Part shown: positions 17,221 to 25,977 of the stretch, in pieces
Layout: the number at the start of each line of letters is the position of its first letter
Position numbering within the stretch: the first letter of the stretch is position 1
Source of the DNA: JAOAGA01 sp964540515
Lineage (GTDB): Bacteria; CALINM01
Length of the DNA: 64,000 bases
Assembly (NCBI GenBank): GCA_964540515.1
Contig: CAZIMS010000003.1
Span: 1 to 64,000 of the forward strand
Direction of reading: 5' to 3'
Notes under the pieces: model-generated
Told to the model about the DNA's origin: nothing
Seen by the model: only the letters and a program-made list of their open reading frames with translations
Database searches by the model: none
Position numbers and translations under genes: made by a program

Positions 17221-18386
17221 TGGAGCTTATCATCCTTTACTCCATAAGAAATTTGTTAAGAAGGAAGCTCACAACCTCTTTTACAGTATTCGGAATGGCT
17301 CTTGTAGTCTTTGTCTTCTCAGCAGTCATAATGTTAACAGAAGGGTTAAGACAGACTCTTGTTAAGACAGGCGATTACGATAATGTAGTAGTTTTAAGAA
17401 GATCCTCTCAAGCTGAGATGCAGAGTGTTATTGACAGGGAACAGGCAAACATTATAGAGACTATAGAAGAGATAAAGGTTGGACAGGAGGGAAGAAGATT
17501 AATCTCAAAAGAGGTTGTTACTTTGATAAGTCTGGATAAAAAAAGCACAGGAAAACCTTCTAATGTAACCATTCGTGGTATTGACGAAAACTCCTTTCTT
17601 TTAAGAAAAGGACTAAGGTTAGATAAAGGTAGAATGCCTATAACTGCAACAAATGAGATTATAGTAGGCAAAAGTATAGCAAAAAATTTTCTTAATGTAA
17701 AAATAGGAAATTATATCACTTTTGGTGGTAGAAGTTGGCTTGTTGTAGGTATATTTGATGCAGGCAATAGAGGGTTTGACTCAGAGATTTGGTGTGATGC
17801 CAATCAGCTTATGCAAGCCTTTAGAAGAGGTGCCTACTCAACAATAATCTTTAAATTAAATGATGATAAACTTTTTGGTAAGGTTAAGGAAAAGATAGAG
17901 ACTGATCCACGTCTAACATTAGATGCAAAAAGAGAAGTAAAATATTATGAAGAGCAGTCGGAAGTAATGGCAAATTTTATAAATTATTTAGGTATCTCGA
18001 TGACACTAATATTTTCAACAGGAGCTATTCTTGGTGCTATGATTACAATGTATACAGCGGTAGCAAATAGGGAAAACGAGATAGGTACTCTTAGAGCAAT
18101 AGGCTTCTCAAAAAAAAAGATTCTTATTACCTTTTTGATAGAGTCTATCCTTATTAGTTTTTTGGGGTTACTATTGGGGTTATTCTTTTCTTCCTTTTTA
18201 CAGTTTTATACTATATCTACTTTAAACTGGCAAACCTTCTCAGAACTTGCCTTTAAGTTTAAGCTTACACCAAAGATAATTCTTTATTCAATGGCCTTTG
18301 CAATTTTTATGGGTGTTTCAGGAGGGCTACTACCTGCTATCAGGGCGTCAAGGAAAAATATTATAGAGGTTTTAAGAACAGGATAG
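17220..18386 (+). CDS. ABC transporter permease 2 (MacB/FtsX type)
   Basis: 388 residues from the ATG at 17220, whose A is shared with the TGA of permease 1; AAGGTGG lies 8 bp upstream. Same layout as its partner: N-terminal helix (TTSFTVFGMALVVFVFSAVIM), a periplasmic domain containing VTIRGIDENSFLLRKGLRLDKGRM and IIVGKSIAKNFLNVKIGN, and three C-terminal helices around NRENEIGTLRAIGFSKKKILITFLIESIL. The tail ends LLPAIRASRKNIIEVLRTG. It probably pairs with permease 1. Confidence 0.88.
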   Translation: MELIILYSIRNLLRRKLTTSFTVFGMALVVFVFSAVIMLTEGLRQTLVKTGDYDNVVVLRRSSQAEMQSVIDREQANIIETIEEIKVGQEGRRLISKEVVTLISLDKKSTGKPSNVTIRGIDENSFLLRKGLRLDKGRMPITATNEIIVGKSIAKNFLNVKIGNYITFGGRSWLVVGIFDAGNRGFDSEIWCDANQLMQAFRRGAYSTIIFKLNDDKLFGKVKEKIETDPRLTLDAKREVKYYEEQSEVMANFINYLGISMTLIFSTGAILGAMITMYTAVANRENEIGTLRAIGFSKKKILITFLIESILISFLGLLLGLFFSSFLQFYTISTLNWQTFSELAFKFKLTPKIILYSMAFAIFMGVSGGLLPAIRASRKNIIEVLRTG

Positions 18387-18410
18387 GATATAATTATTTT
18401 GAGGGAGAAA

Positions 18411-18824
18411 ATGCTAAAAAACAAACATCTAGCCATATTAATTATTTGTATATATATAATAATTAGCGTAAAAACTCTTTATGCCCAAAATCTCAATAAT
18501 TTCAAAACAATAAAAATTAAGGTAGACGGTAGGGAACTTAATGTGGCACTTGCGGACACACCAAAAAAGAGGGAACAAGGCCTTTCTGGAACTGAACTTA
18601 TTGATTTAAAAAGGAGAAACATTCAGGGAATGCTTTTTGTCTTTGAAGATGACAAAGAAAAGACATTTCAAGCATGGTATATGAGATATGATTTAATGCT
18701 ATTAGTATTAGAAAAAATTAATGGATATAATTTTAGTGTAAGGCAAAGGGTTCCTTTGAGAGTGGCAACCACTGCAAAGGTATCAGGGAGATGGGTATTA
18801 GAAGTACCTATTAAGAAAGATTAA
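18411..18824 (+). CDS. DUF192 exported protein
   Basis: 137 residues from the ATG at 18411, chosen because GAGGGAG lies just upstream and it places a clean signal peptide (about 1-25, ending TLYAQ) at the N-terminus. An in-frame TTG at 18399 is less likely. The mature part has the DUF192 pattern: VALADTPKKREQGLSGTELI, then GMLFVFEDDKEKTFQAWYMRYDLMLLVLE and a C-terminal WVLEVPI. The usual motif at WMKNTLIPLD is here WYMRYDLMLL, a divergent form. Function of the family is unknown. It follows the ABC genes by 24 bp. Confidence 0.72.
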   Translation: MLKNKHLAILIICIYIIISVKTLYAQNLNNFKTIKIKVDGRELNVALADTPKKREQGLSGTELIDLKRRNIQGMLFVFEDDKEKTFQAWYMRYDLMLLVLEKINGYNFSVRQRVPLRVATTAKVSGRWVLEVPIKKD

Positions 18825-18842
18825 AAAAAATTATTTTTTCAG

Positions 18843-18871
18843 TTGACTTATTTATAGACAAGTGTTATCCT
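18843..18871 (+). promoter_or_regulatory. candidate promoter of the cytochrome operon
   Basis: TTGACT (18843-18848), 17-bp spacer, TATCCT (18866-18871) in the 160-bp gap before the NHL-protein gene. It would leave a leader of about 105 bases with no obvious stem-loop. The -10 box is weak. Confidence 0.4.
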
Positions 18872-18984
18872 TATTGGTAAAAGTGTGTTATTACTCTACT
18901 TTAAGAAGGTAGGATTAATTACTTGGCATACAATTTGAGTATAAATTTATAAGTAAAGATAGGTAAAATAGACGGGGGTAAAAG

Positions 18985-20319
18985 ATGCTAAACAAAAAAA
19001 TATTGAACTTACTTAAAAGCAAAAAGATAGCCCTCCCTTTGACAATATTTTTATTATTGTTATTTAACAGTGGTGCTTACGCTATTTCGCTGGGTAATCC
19101 TGTTATAGTATCTGACAGTAGGTTTCAGAGTTTAGGTGGGATAGCTACAGACGGTACTAATATTTATGTTGCCGATTATGGTGCAAATAAGATCTGGAGA
19201 CTTGATGCCAGCAGAGTAGTAACTCCCCTCATTAATGTGTCCAAGCCAATCTCTGTTGCCCACGATAGCGGCAAACTATATGTTATAACTGAGAATGGAG
19301 GATTTACTTATACTACTGCAGGGGCAAATACAACACCAAATAGTTTTGGTGCAGGGGTGGTTAAGGCTTCTGACATTATAGTTGATACTACATATATTTA
19401 TATAGCAGATATTTCTGCAAAAAATGTCAAAAGATATAATAAATCAACAGGTGCTTACGTTGATGCCATTGGTGGTCCTGTTAATACATCAGCTACAGAT
19501 GCGCAGAGTGGTAAATTTTACATGCCATCAGGCCTTGCGCTTTCTGGTACAAAGTTACTTGTTTCTGACTACAATAATCCGAGTAACATAAGATATACAT
19601 TAGCAGCTGCAGGTGGTACTACTGCATGTATAAGTGGTGTAACGGGCGATATAGGTTATAGAGTTACTAAGCCCACAAAACTCGCTAACAAATATGATAG
19701 CAAAATTGCTCGTCAAGATAGTAGGTATTATTACTATAACTTATGTCCAAACATGACAGGCCTAAATACAGGCACCAAGCCTGATAACATTGTCCTCTGT
19801 TCTCAGACAGAACTAATTAATGGTACTTGTCCTGATTTTGGTGGATACTTAGGTTATAAATCTACTGGTGTTGTGCCAGATAGTTATGAAGGTAAGCCTA
19901 AGGGCCTTGTTCAAATATTTAATGGTACTACCTTTGACAGATCCTATGTGTTAAAAAGCTTTAAAGACGCTACTAATTTTGTGATTGCTAATTATACGCT
20001 TACAAGTCTGTGGGCTGATGGCACATATATCTATACTCTTGACTCACAGGGTATGAAAATAGATATTTACGACGATATCTCAAACACCTCTTTTGCGAAG
20101 GGGACAAATGATGCTAATTATACTTATATACCCTTCGCTAATGATAATCTGGCCAAATCAGCACCAGCAGGTTACGGCAGATATCACAAGGCTGGAAGGA
20201 AAACTTTGCCAACAAGCTTACAAAACTCCTTAGTTATATATAGAGATCTTGTTAAAAAAGGCACAGAGCTTGTAATATCAGACACAGCTGGTAAGGTTAT
20301 ATACTTTCCAATTCAGTAG
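18985..20319 (+). CDS. exported NHL-type beta-propeller protein
   Basis: 444 residues with a signal peptide (about 1-33, ending GAYA). Repeated blade-like units: LGGIATDGTNIYVADYGANKIWRLD, DIIVDTTYIYIADISAKNVKRYN, PSGLALSGTKLLVSDYNNPSNIRYT and SLWADGTYIYTLDSQGMKIDIYD, each about 50-100 residues apart, as in NHL propellers. It has a few Cys but no haem motif. It is the first gene of the cytochrome run. In Geobacter an NHL-repeat gene also accompanies the OmcS/OmcT nanowire cytochromes (recalled knowledge), so a scaffold or assembly role is plausible but not shown. Confidence 0.7.
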   Translation: MLNKKILNLLKSKKIALPLTIFLLLLFNSGAYAISLGNPVIVSDSRFQSLGGIATDGTNIYVADYGANKIWRLDASRVVTPLINVSKPISVAHDSGKLYVITENGGFTYTTAGANTTPNSFGAGVVKASDIIVDTTYIYIADISAKNVKRYNKSTGAYVDAIGGPVNTSATDAQSGKFYMPSGLALSGTKLLVSDYNNPSNIRYTLAAAGGTTACISGVTGDIGYRVTKPTKLANKYDSKIARQDSRYYYYNLCPNMTGLNTGTKPDNIVLCSQTELINGTCPDFGGYLGYKSTGVVPDSYEGKPKGLVQIFNGTTFDRSYVLKSFKDATNFVIANYTLTSLWADGTYIYTLDSQGMKIDIYDDISNTSFAKGTNDANYTYIPFANDNLAKSAPAGYGRYHKAGRKTLPTSLQNSLVIYRDLVKKGTELVISDTAGKVIYFPIQ

Positions 20320-20338
20320 TAAGGAGGGGGCTTAGAAA

Positions 20339-21115
20339 ATGAGAAGAGTTTTTGGCTTTATATTGGTGATGATTTTAATAAGCGTAAGTTTTAAGGTCTA
20401 TGCAGCGACAAAAAATGTCTCAAATACAATGCATAATTTAGCAACATGGTCTGGCAACACCATTAGATCTACAAATGTTAATGAAGTCTGCGTTTTTTGC
20501 CATACGCCTCACTCAGCGTCAGAAGTGCCATTATGGAATAGAGATACTGAGATGAGAGGCAATACTTATGTAGGCTTTATACCATACAGTACTGCTTATG
20601 CAACACAGTTTCTTTTAGGTATGGAAACACTTTTATGTATGAGTTGCCATGATGGCATTACATCTATGAGAGCCATACATAATAAACCCAATGTTTTAGG
20701 TAGCTCACCCATTACTATGACAACTGAGAATTTTACCGGTAATCCAGGTAGTTTTGCCGATATAGGTAACCCCGATGAATTCGCAAATATGTATAGTGTA
20801 AGTTTAGCAGATGCAGAGTCATATTATAGCACTGGTGGTGCAATGGTCTTTAGAGCATGGGCGGATCCAATTAGCGGTAGAGGTCTTGGTGATCATCCTA
20901 TATCTATTAACTATGACGAGGTTGTTGCAAATGCTCCATCTAAATATAGAACTAAGCCAGCAACATTAAGATTTTTTGGAGACGACAAGGATGTTTTAGA
21001 ATGCACTACCTGTCATGACCCACATGTTGATTATAATTTGGATACGAGGTATAGGCCCTTTCTTGCCTATAGCAATAGGTCTTCAGCTTTATGTTTTCAG
21101 TGCCATATAAAATAA
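20339..21115 (+). CDS. tetraheme c-type cytochrome
   Basis: 258 residues, signal peptide (about 1-22, ending VYAA), strong AAGGAGG site. Four CXXCH haem sites: CVFCH (about 51), CMSCH (about 100), CTTCH (about 222) and CFQCH (about 252). The two outer regions carry the CxxCHTPH/CxxCHDPH form of doubled-CXXCH cytochromes, and RGLGDHPISINYDE is a recurrent block in such proteins. Exported and probably periplasmic. Second gene of the operon, 19 bp after the NHL gene and 17 bp before the giant cytochrome; it could pass electrons between them (inference). Confidence 0.88.
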   Translation: MRRVFGFILVMILISVSFKVYAATKNVSNTMHNLATWSGNTIRSTNVNEVCVFCHTPHSASEVPLWNRDTEMRGNTYVGFIPYSTAYATQFLLGMETLLCMSCHDGITSMRAIHNKPNVLGSSPITMTTENFTGNPGSFADIGNPDEFANMYSVSLADAESYYSTGGAMVFRAWADPISGRGLGDHPISINYDEVVANAPSKYRTKPATLRFFGDDKDVLECTTCHDPHVDYNLDTRYRPFLAYSNRSSALCFQCHIK

Positions 21116-21132
21116 AATTTTAGGAGAACCTT

Positions 21133-24100
21133 ATGAAGCACCTAAGGTTAGCAATTTTATTAATAACAATTATAATGGGTGTAATGGCTAATCAAGTCTA
21201 TGCTGTTGATCCACCACATAACACTATTGATTGTTCAACTTGTCATGGTGCAGGTAGAGTTAGCTATGGTAGGCAAGGTCTTGACCTATCAACAGTGTGT
21301 TTAGACTGTCATAGACCAGGTGGGTTAGGCAAACCTGTAGGTACAAAGCCAGCTAATCTTTATGGTGCTTTAAACTCGATTACACCATTTGGTGAAGGTA
21401 CTGAACATAGCTTCTCCGGTTATGACATCAATCCATTAGCTAAAGCAACAACAAGACCTAGGGATAATGAATTTGTAGGCGCCTATGGCACAAAGTTGGC
21501 AGGAATGCTTTCTTGTAACTCCTGTCACAATCCCCACAAGCAACCAAATAATGCAGTCGGCGGCAAGTTCTTGAGGGCAAAAGGCGATAAAAGTAACGTC
21601 TGTATTAAATGCCATAGCCCTATGAATGTTACTGTAAAAGGTGGTTTTTCTCATCCTGTTAACAGTATGGTAGGGTTAAATGAAAGCGAATATTTCACAC
21701 AACCGCAATATACAACACTTAAATCTGTATATAAAGCAAGCAATAACAACGTGACATGTCTTGTTTGTCATAAGGTTCATTATGGGTTTTCCAATCCAAC
21801 AGCAACAAGTGGCAAAGGCAATGCTAAGTTAGGGCGTGTATATACCGATGACTGGCTTTGTGCACAATGTCATAAAATGTCAGTTCATGGTAATACTAAA
21901 GGATCACCGACAGCAACATGTATAAGCTGTCATAGTACTCATAACCCCGGTAATAATATAAAACTTGTTAGAACTCAAGTTGTTGATTCAAGAGGGAAAA
22001 CAAAAGCTCTTGTTTATACAGCCAACTCATTACCAACGGATTTTTATAATAACCAGGGTACAGGACTATGTCAGGCATGTCATACTAAGACCAAATACTT
22101 TAGAAACTATTCAGTAACTAACTATATAATTACTGGTAACTCAACTCATAATCCAGATAATAGTAAGTGTATAATCTGTCATAGCCATGAGCCCGATGAA
22201 AATTTTGTTGCACCTTTAGTAGATGAAGTGCCTAATTTTCCACGAAGGGCCTTCGGTACTTCTTCCTGTAGCGGTTGTCATGCTTTTCCACCGAATAATG
22301 GTGCACACCTAAAGCATGCAAATAGTAATACTGATTTGACTGACTGTGCAGTATGCCATATAGGAGCAACAAACTTTACAACCCAAGGCGGCCATGCAAA
22401 CCACGAGATAGGCAACCTGCTTAATCTAAACGACAGGAATAAAAGAAACTTGGCTACTTTTATTACTAAAAACTCTACAAATAAATTATTAAATACTTGT
22501 GGAGGTGGAAGCCAGCCCTGCCATAGTCAGACAGGTACAGTTCCTACATGGGGTAGTACTTCGCTTTCTTGCGACGCCTGTCATGGTAATCCGCCATCAA
22601 CAGGCAATCATGTAGTGCATTCAGTGACTAATTCAATGCTCTGTACAGATTGTCACTACAACGTGACTAACAACACTGCTACCTTTAGACCCCATGCCTC
22701 AGCCTTAAGTACAGCAGGCCTTACTGATGAACAGGCATACAAAAAGAAGGCATGGGATATAACTTACACTTATGATATAAAGGTAGATGACAGAAATAGA
22801 AATAATGGGTTTAGTACCTATAGCTCTTATAACAAATCTTGTTCAAATATAGTATGTCATGACCCAAGTAATATAAACAAGAGAGCAAGATGGAATATTG
22901 ATTCACCAACATGTAATTTGTGCCATGGTAGCAATGCAACTAATATGACTACGGGCTCACATAGCCAACATTTAAATGCATCTGCTACTTTTGGTATTGC
23001 TATAACATGTAGTAGCTGTCATACAAATGTTGGACCTACTGCATATAACCATTTTATGTCAACACTTAATGCAATAGAGTTAGTAGGTCTTAATTATACA
23101 GGAGGTTTAGTCCCTGGCGATAACAGCTTTGGTTCCTGTGGTACAAACGCATGTCATAATAATGGTAGAGGTGGTGCTCCTATAAATAATACATACACTT
23201 GGGGTGTTACACCTCCAGGTGACCAATGTGCAATCTGTCACGCAATGCCACCAGACACACCATATGTCGATGCCACATACTCTAAACACAAAGTGCATTG
23301 GATTAGCTATATTCCAAACATTAGTCCTAAACTAACCCCTCAATGTACAATGTGTCATACTGCAGGTAATGCCTCTACACACATTAACAGCGCAGTAAAC
23401 ATGTTATATGGTGGTAGTAATTACATTACAACATTTAGCTTTGGTGCCAACGTTAATGACCCAACTGATGATACCTGTCAGGCAACCTGTCATTCAAGCC
23501 CAACCTCAAATCTTGTCTGGTCCGCAAGCAAACCAACAAGCTGTGATGCCTGCCATGGTTTCCCTGGATCTGCGACAAACCCACTAAATACAGGTAAACA
23601 TCATAAACACCATGTAGATAGTGATACTGACTATACAGAATGCGGTCAGTGCCATCCAAATGTAGAAGGTTATACAACAGCATTATCGGGCAAGCATGGT
23701 GATGGTACAAAAGATACTGGCCCTGGTGGTAACTCAAAAGTATCAAGCTGGATTAAAGCCACAGAATCTTGTACAAACAATTGTCATACAGTTGCAAATA
23801 ACCTTTGGAAGGCAACCCAAAAAAATACAGCAGATCCTCTACAGTGTTACAACTGTCACGGCAACCCCCCAACTACAGGCAAACATACAGCCCATGTAAC
23901 AAATAGCTCAATTGCCTGTGTAGCCTGTCATTTTGGTGCTAACACAACACCACATACCCCTCTTACACACAACGATGTTACTGGCACTGCTTCTAACGAT
24001 GGCGATTTTCTATACAAGAAAGCTGTTGGTTGGAACTCGGCAGTTTATACAAGAACTATAGAAGTCGACGACAGATTATACAATAACGGCACTACCCCAA

Positions 24101-25920
24101 CATGGGCATCAGGTAGCTGTTCTACTAAGAAATGTCACAATCCTTCACCATCTGCAACTTATAGTGCAAACTGGACAAGTGGCGCTAATTCATGTACTCT
24201 ATGTCATGGATATATTGGAGCAACAACAGGTTTATCAACTGGTCACAATGCCCATGTGACAGCAAACACCAACTTTGGAATAAATATTACATGTACTAAC
24301 TGCCATAGCAATAATGCTGGTAATTACAGGCACTTTATGGTTGGTGGTGTACCACGTGGGTATGTAGACTTTTCTGGAGCTGTTTTCTTTAGATATACAA
24401 CAGCTGATAGAACTATACCAGGTACAAGAAACACTGGTTATTGTACAACTAATGTATGTCACAATGATGGACGAGGTGTAAGCTATCCAGCAGTGTCATC
24501 AAAAATACATTGGGGAACTACACTTCCTAATAATGATCCTAACGTAGCGTGTAACATTTGTCATAAGTTTCAGATAAATACGAGAAGACATTTTGACCAC
24601 TTCTCAACGGTAAGTACTGCTAAATATGGTCCAAGGTTACAGTTTACAACAGCTAACTGTAATCAGTGCCATAGCTTACAAACAAACTCAACACATATTA
24701 ATACAGTTGTTAACTTTAGAGATGGTGGCGCTAACTTATCAACTACAAAATCTTGTAACAACTGTCATACCTCTGTGAATGCTCAGAGAGCAAAAGGTTA
24801 CTGGTTATACAGCTCAACGACGAGCTTTTTAAGATGTCAGACTTGTCATTTAACAACAGCTGGAACACCTGCATATAGCAAATACACAAGCTCAATTGCC
24901 GGAGGTGTGTACGCACCAGCATTTCCAGCCTATGCAACGCTAGGTCACGGAAGACCAACTGCATCTGGTAATTATGCTTCAGGTAATCCTCCTGCAAATC
25001 AGACATTATGTACGAATTGTCATGGTATTACATCTTGGGGAAGTGGTGGAAGACATATAACCAATACAGCTAATGATTTCAAAAGATTGATACTATCTAC
25101 TACAAATGCACAATGTAATTACTGTCATGGAGCAAATCAGCCTGGCTTTGCAACTAAGAGCGGTATAGTATCTCATAAAGGTACAGTAAGATTTTCTTTC
25201 CCAGAACTTTCATGTGGTGAATGTCATGAGTTACACGGTGGTAGCACTAATAAACCTGTAAACAGTAACATAATGATGATCAGAGCCACAAATGCAACAT
25301 ACTATGCTCCATCCGCTACTGTAGTATTTACATCGCGGACCTTTGGCACTGATTCTTTTGACGAGGCTGAAAGTCCCTTTACTTCGGGATCTTCTAATAA
25401 TGATGATATCTGTGCGACTTGCCATGTAAATACTTACCACAATAGCAGGACCAAAGATGGTAAACATGGATCAGGAAACAATGGCACAGACTATGGCAAC
25501 AGTCAGAGCTGTATAAACTGCCATAGCCATAAAAACTTCTTTACACCAGCTGGTTGCAATGGCTGTCACGGTACAGATGGGCCTGATGGTGCACCAAGAA
25601 CATCTGGAGGCTCAAAATACTCAGGCAGCTATGGTGCCCATGCTATACATCTGGATCTTATATTCCCAAGAGTTGGAGTAACAACTAATAAATGTGATAA
25701 ATGTCACGGGGCTGGTGCTACAGCAGGCACACACACTGGACATAATCAGGGTAATGGTAATGTTTTAAGATCTAACGTAACATTAAATGTAAGCACTGAA
25801 TACGCCTTCAAGGGTACAAACCCAAGTTACGTTATGAGCACTGAGCCACAGTATGCCTATTGTGCAAGCACTAACTGTCATTTTGGACCATCTCCAAAAT
25901 GGAAGTGCTTACCATACTAA
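21133..25920 (+). CDS. giant multiheme c-type cytochrome (about 42 potential haem sites)
   Basis: 1595 residues with a signal peptide (about 1-24, ending VYAV) behind AGGAGA. By eye I count 34 CXXCH, five CX4CH (CSNIVCH, CGTNACH, CSTKKCH, CTTNVCH, CASTNCH), two CX3CH (CQATCH, CTNNCH) and one CX6CH starting CGGGSQ. The CX4CH...CXXCH pairing is the Geobacter-type CxxxxCH-CxxCH domain. Residues about 379-803 and 804-1228 are a diverged duplication. Recurring units C..CHGNPP..G.H..H fit many bis-His haems. It is rich in Asn, Ser, Thr and Gly, as in extracellular cytochromes. There is no lipobox and no clear C-terminal anchor. Probable role: long-range extracellular electron transfer. Confidence 0.92.
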   Translation: MKHLRLAILLITIIMGVMANQVYAVDPPHNTIDCSTCHGAGRVSYGRQGLDLSTVCLDCHRPGGLGKPVGTKPANLYGALNSITPFGEGTEHSFSGYDINPLAKATTRPRDNEFVGAYGTKLAGMLSCNSCHNPHKQPNNAVGGKFLRAKGDKSNVCIKCHSPMNVTVKGGFSHPVNSMVGLNESEYFTQPQYTTLKSVYKASNNNVTCLVCHKVHYGFSNPTATSGKGNAKLGRVYTDDWLCAQCHKMSVHGNTKGSPTATCISCHSTHNPGNNIKLVRTQVVDSRGKTKALVYTANSLPTDFYNNQGTGLCQACHTKTKYFRNYSVTNYIITGNSTHNPDNSKCIICHSHEPDENFVAPLVDEVPNFPRRAFGTSSCSGCHAFPPNNGAHLKHANSNTDLTDCAVCHIGATNFTTQGGHANHEIGNLLNLNDRNKRNLATFITKNSTNKLLNTCGGGSQPCHSQTGTVPTWGSTSLSCDACHGNPPSTGNHVVHSVTNSMLCTDCHYNVTNNTATFRPHASALSTAGLTDEQAYKKKAWDITYTYDIKVDDRNRNNGFSTYSSYNKSCSNIVCHDPSNINKRARWNIDSPTCNLCHGSNATNMTTGSHSQHLNASATFGIAITCSSCHTNVGPTAYNHFMSTLNAIELVGLNYTGGLVPGDNSFGSCGTNACHNNGRGGAPINNTYTWGVTPPGDQCAICHAMPPDTPYVDATYSKHKVHWISYIPNISPKLTPQCTMCHTAGNASTHINSAVNMLYGGSNYITTFSFGANVNDPTDDTCQATCHSSPTSNLVWSASKPTSCDACHGFPGSATNPLNTGKHHKHHVDSDTDYTECGQCHPNVEGYTTALSGKHGDGTKDTGPGGNSKVSSWIKATESCTNNCHTVANNLWKATQKNTADPLQCYNCHGNPPTTGKHTAHVTNSSIACVACHFGANTTPHTPLTHNDVTGTASNDGDFLYKKAVGWNSAVYTRTIEVDDRLYNNGTTPTWASGSCSTKKCHNPSPSATYSANWTSGANSCTLCHGYIGATTGLSTGHNAHVTANTNFGINITCTNCHSNNAGNYRHFMVGGVPRGYVDFSGAVFFRYTTADRTIPGTRNTGYCTTNVCHNDGRGVSYPAVSSKIHWGTTLPNNDPNVACNICHKFQINTRRHFDHFSTVSTAKYGPRLQFTTANCNQCHSLQTNSTHINTVVNFRDGGANLSTTKSCNNCHTSVNAQRAKGYWLYSSTTSFLRCQTCHLTTAGTPAYSKYTSSIAGGVYAPAFPAYATLGHGRPTASGNYASGNPPANQTLCTNCHGITSWGSGGRHITNTANDFKRLILSTTNAQCNYCHGANQPGFATKSGIVSHKGTVRFSFPELSCGECHELHGGSTNKPVNSNIMMIRATNATYYAPSATVVFTSRTFGTDSFDEAESPFTSGSSNNDDICATCHVNTYHNSRTKDGKHGSGNNGTDYGNSQSCINCHSHKNFFTPAGCNGCHGTDGPDGAPRTSGGSKYSGSYGAHAIHLDLIFPRVGVTTNKCDKCHGAGATAGTHTGHNQGNGNVLRSNVTLNVSTEYAFKGTNPSYVMSTEPQYAYCASTNCHFGPSPKWKCLPY
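22267..24816 (+). repeat. intragenic tandem duplication of a 12-haem module (two copies of about 1275 bp)
   Basis: Copy 1 spans 22267-23541 and copy 2 spans 23542-24816 (residues 379-803 and 804-1228). Corresponding landmarks lie 425-426 residues apart: CSNIVCH at 570 and CSTKKCH at 996; CQATCH at 782 and CNNCH at 1208. Shared text includes CHGNPP-TG, KVDDR-NNG / EVDDR-YNNG, NFGINITC / TFGIAITC and THIN. Twelve haem sites in one copy match twelve in the other. Confidence 0.8.
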
Positions 25921-25977
25921 GCTGTAAAAGGGGTGATAAATATGAAGATATATAGCTTAATAAAAAGGAAGGTAAAT

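Noticed and set aside
22267..24816. CRISPR or other direct-repeat array in the cytochrome gene
   Set aside because: The recurring TGTCAT-like triplets encode Cys-His of haem sites in a long open frame, without constant repeat length or spacers.
21436..25467. Several 60-100 residue frames on the minus strand inside the giant cytochrome
   Set aside because: Their biased composition mirrors the antisense of Asn/Thr/Cys-rich repeats. No ribosome sites or known domains.
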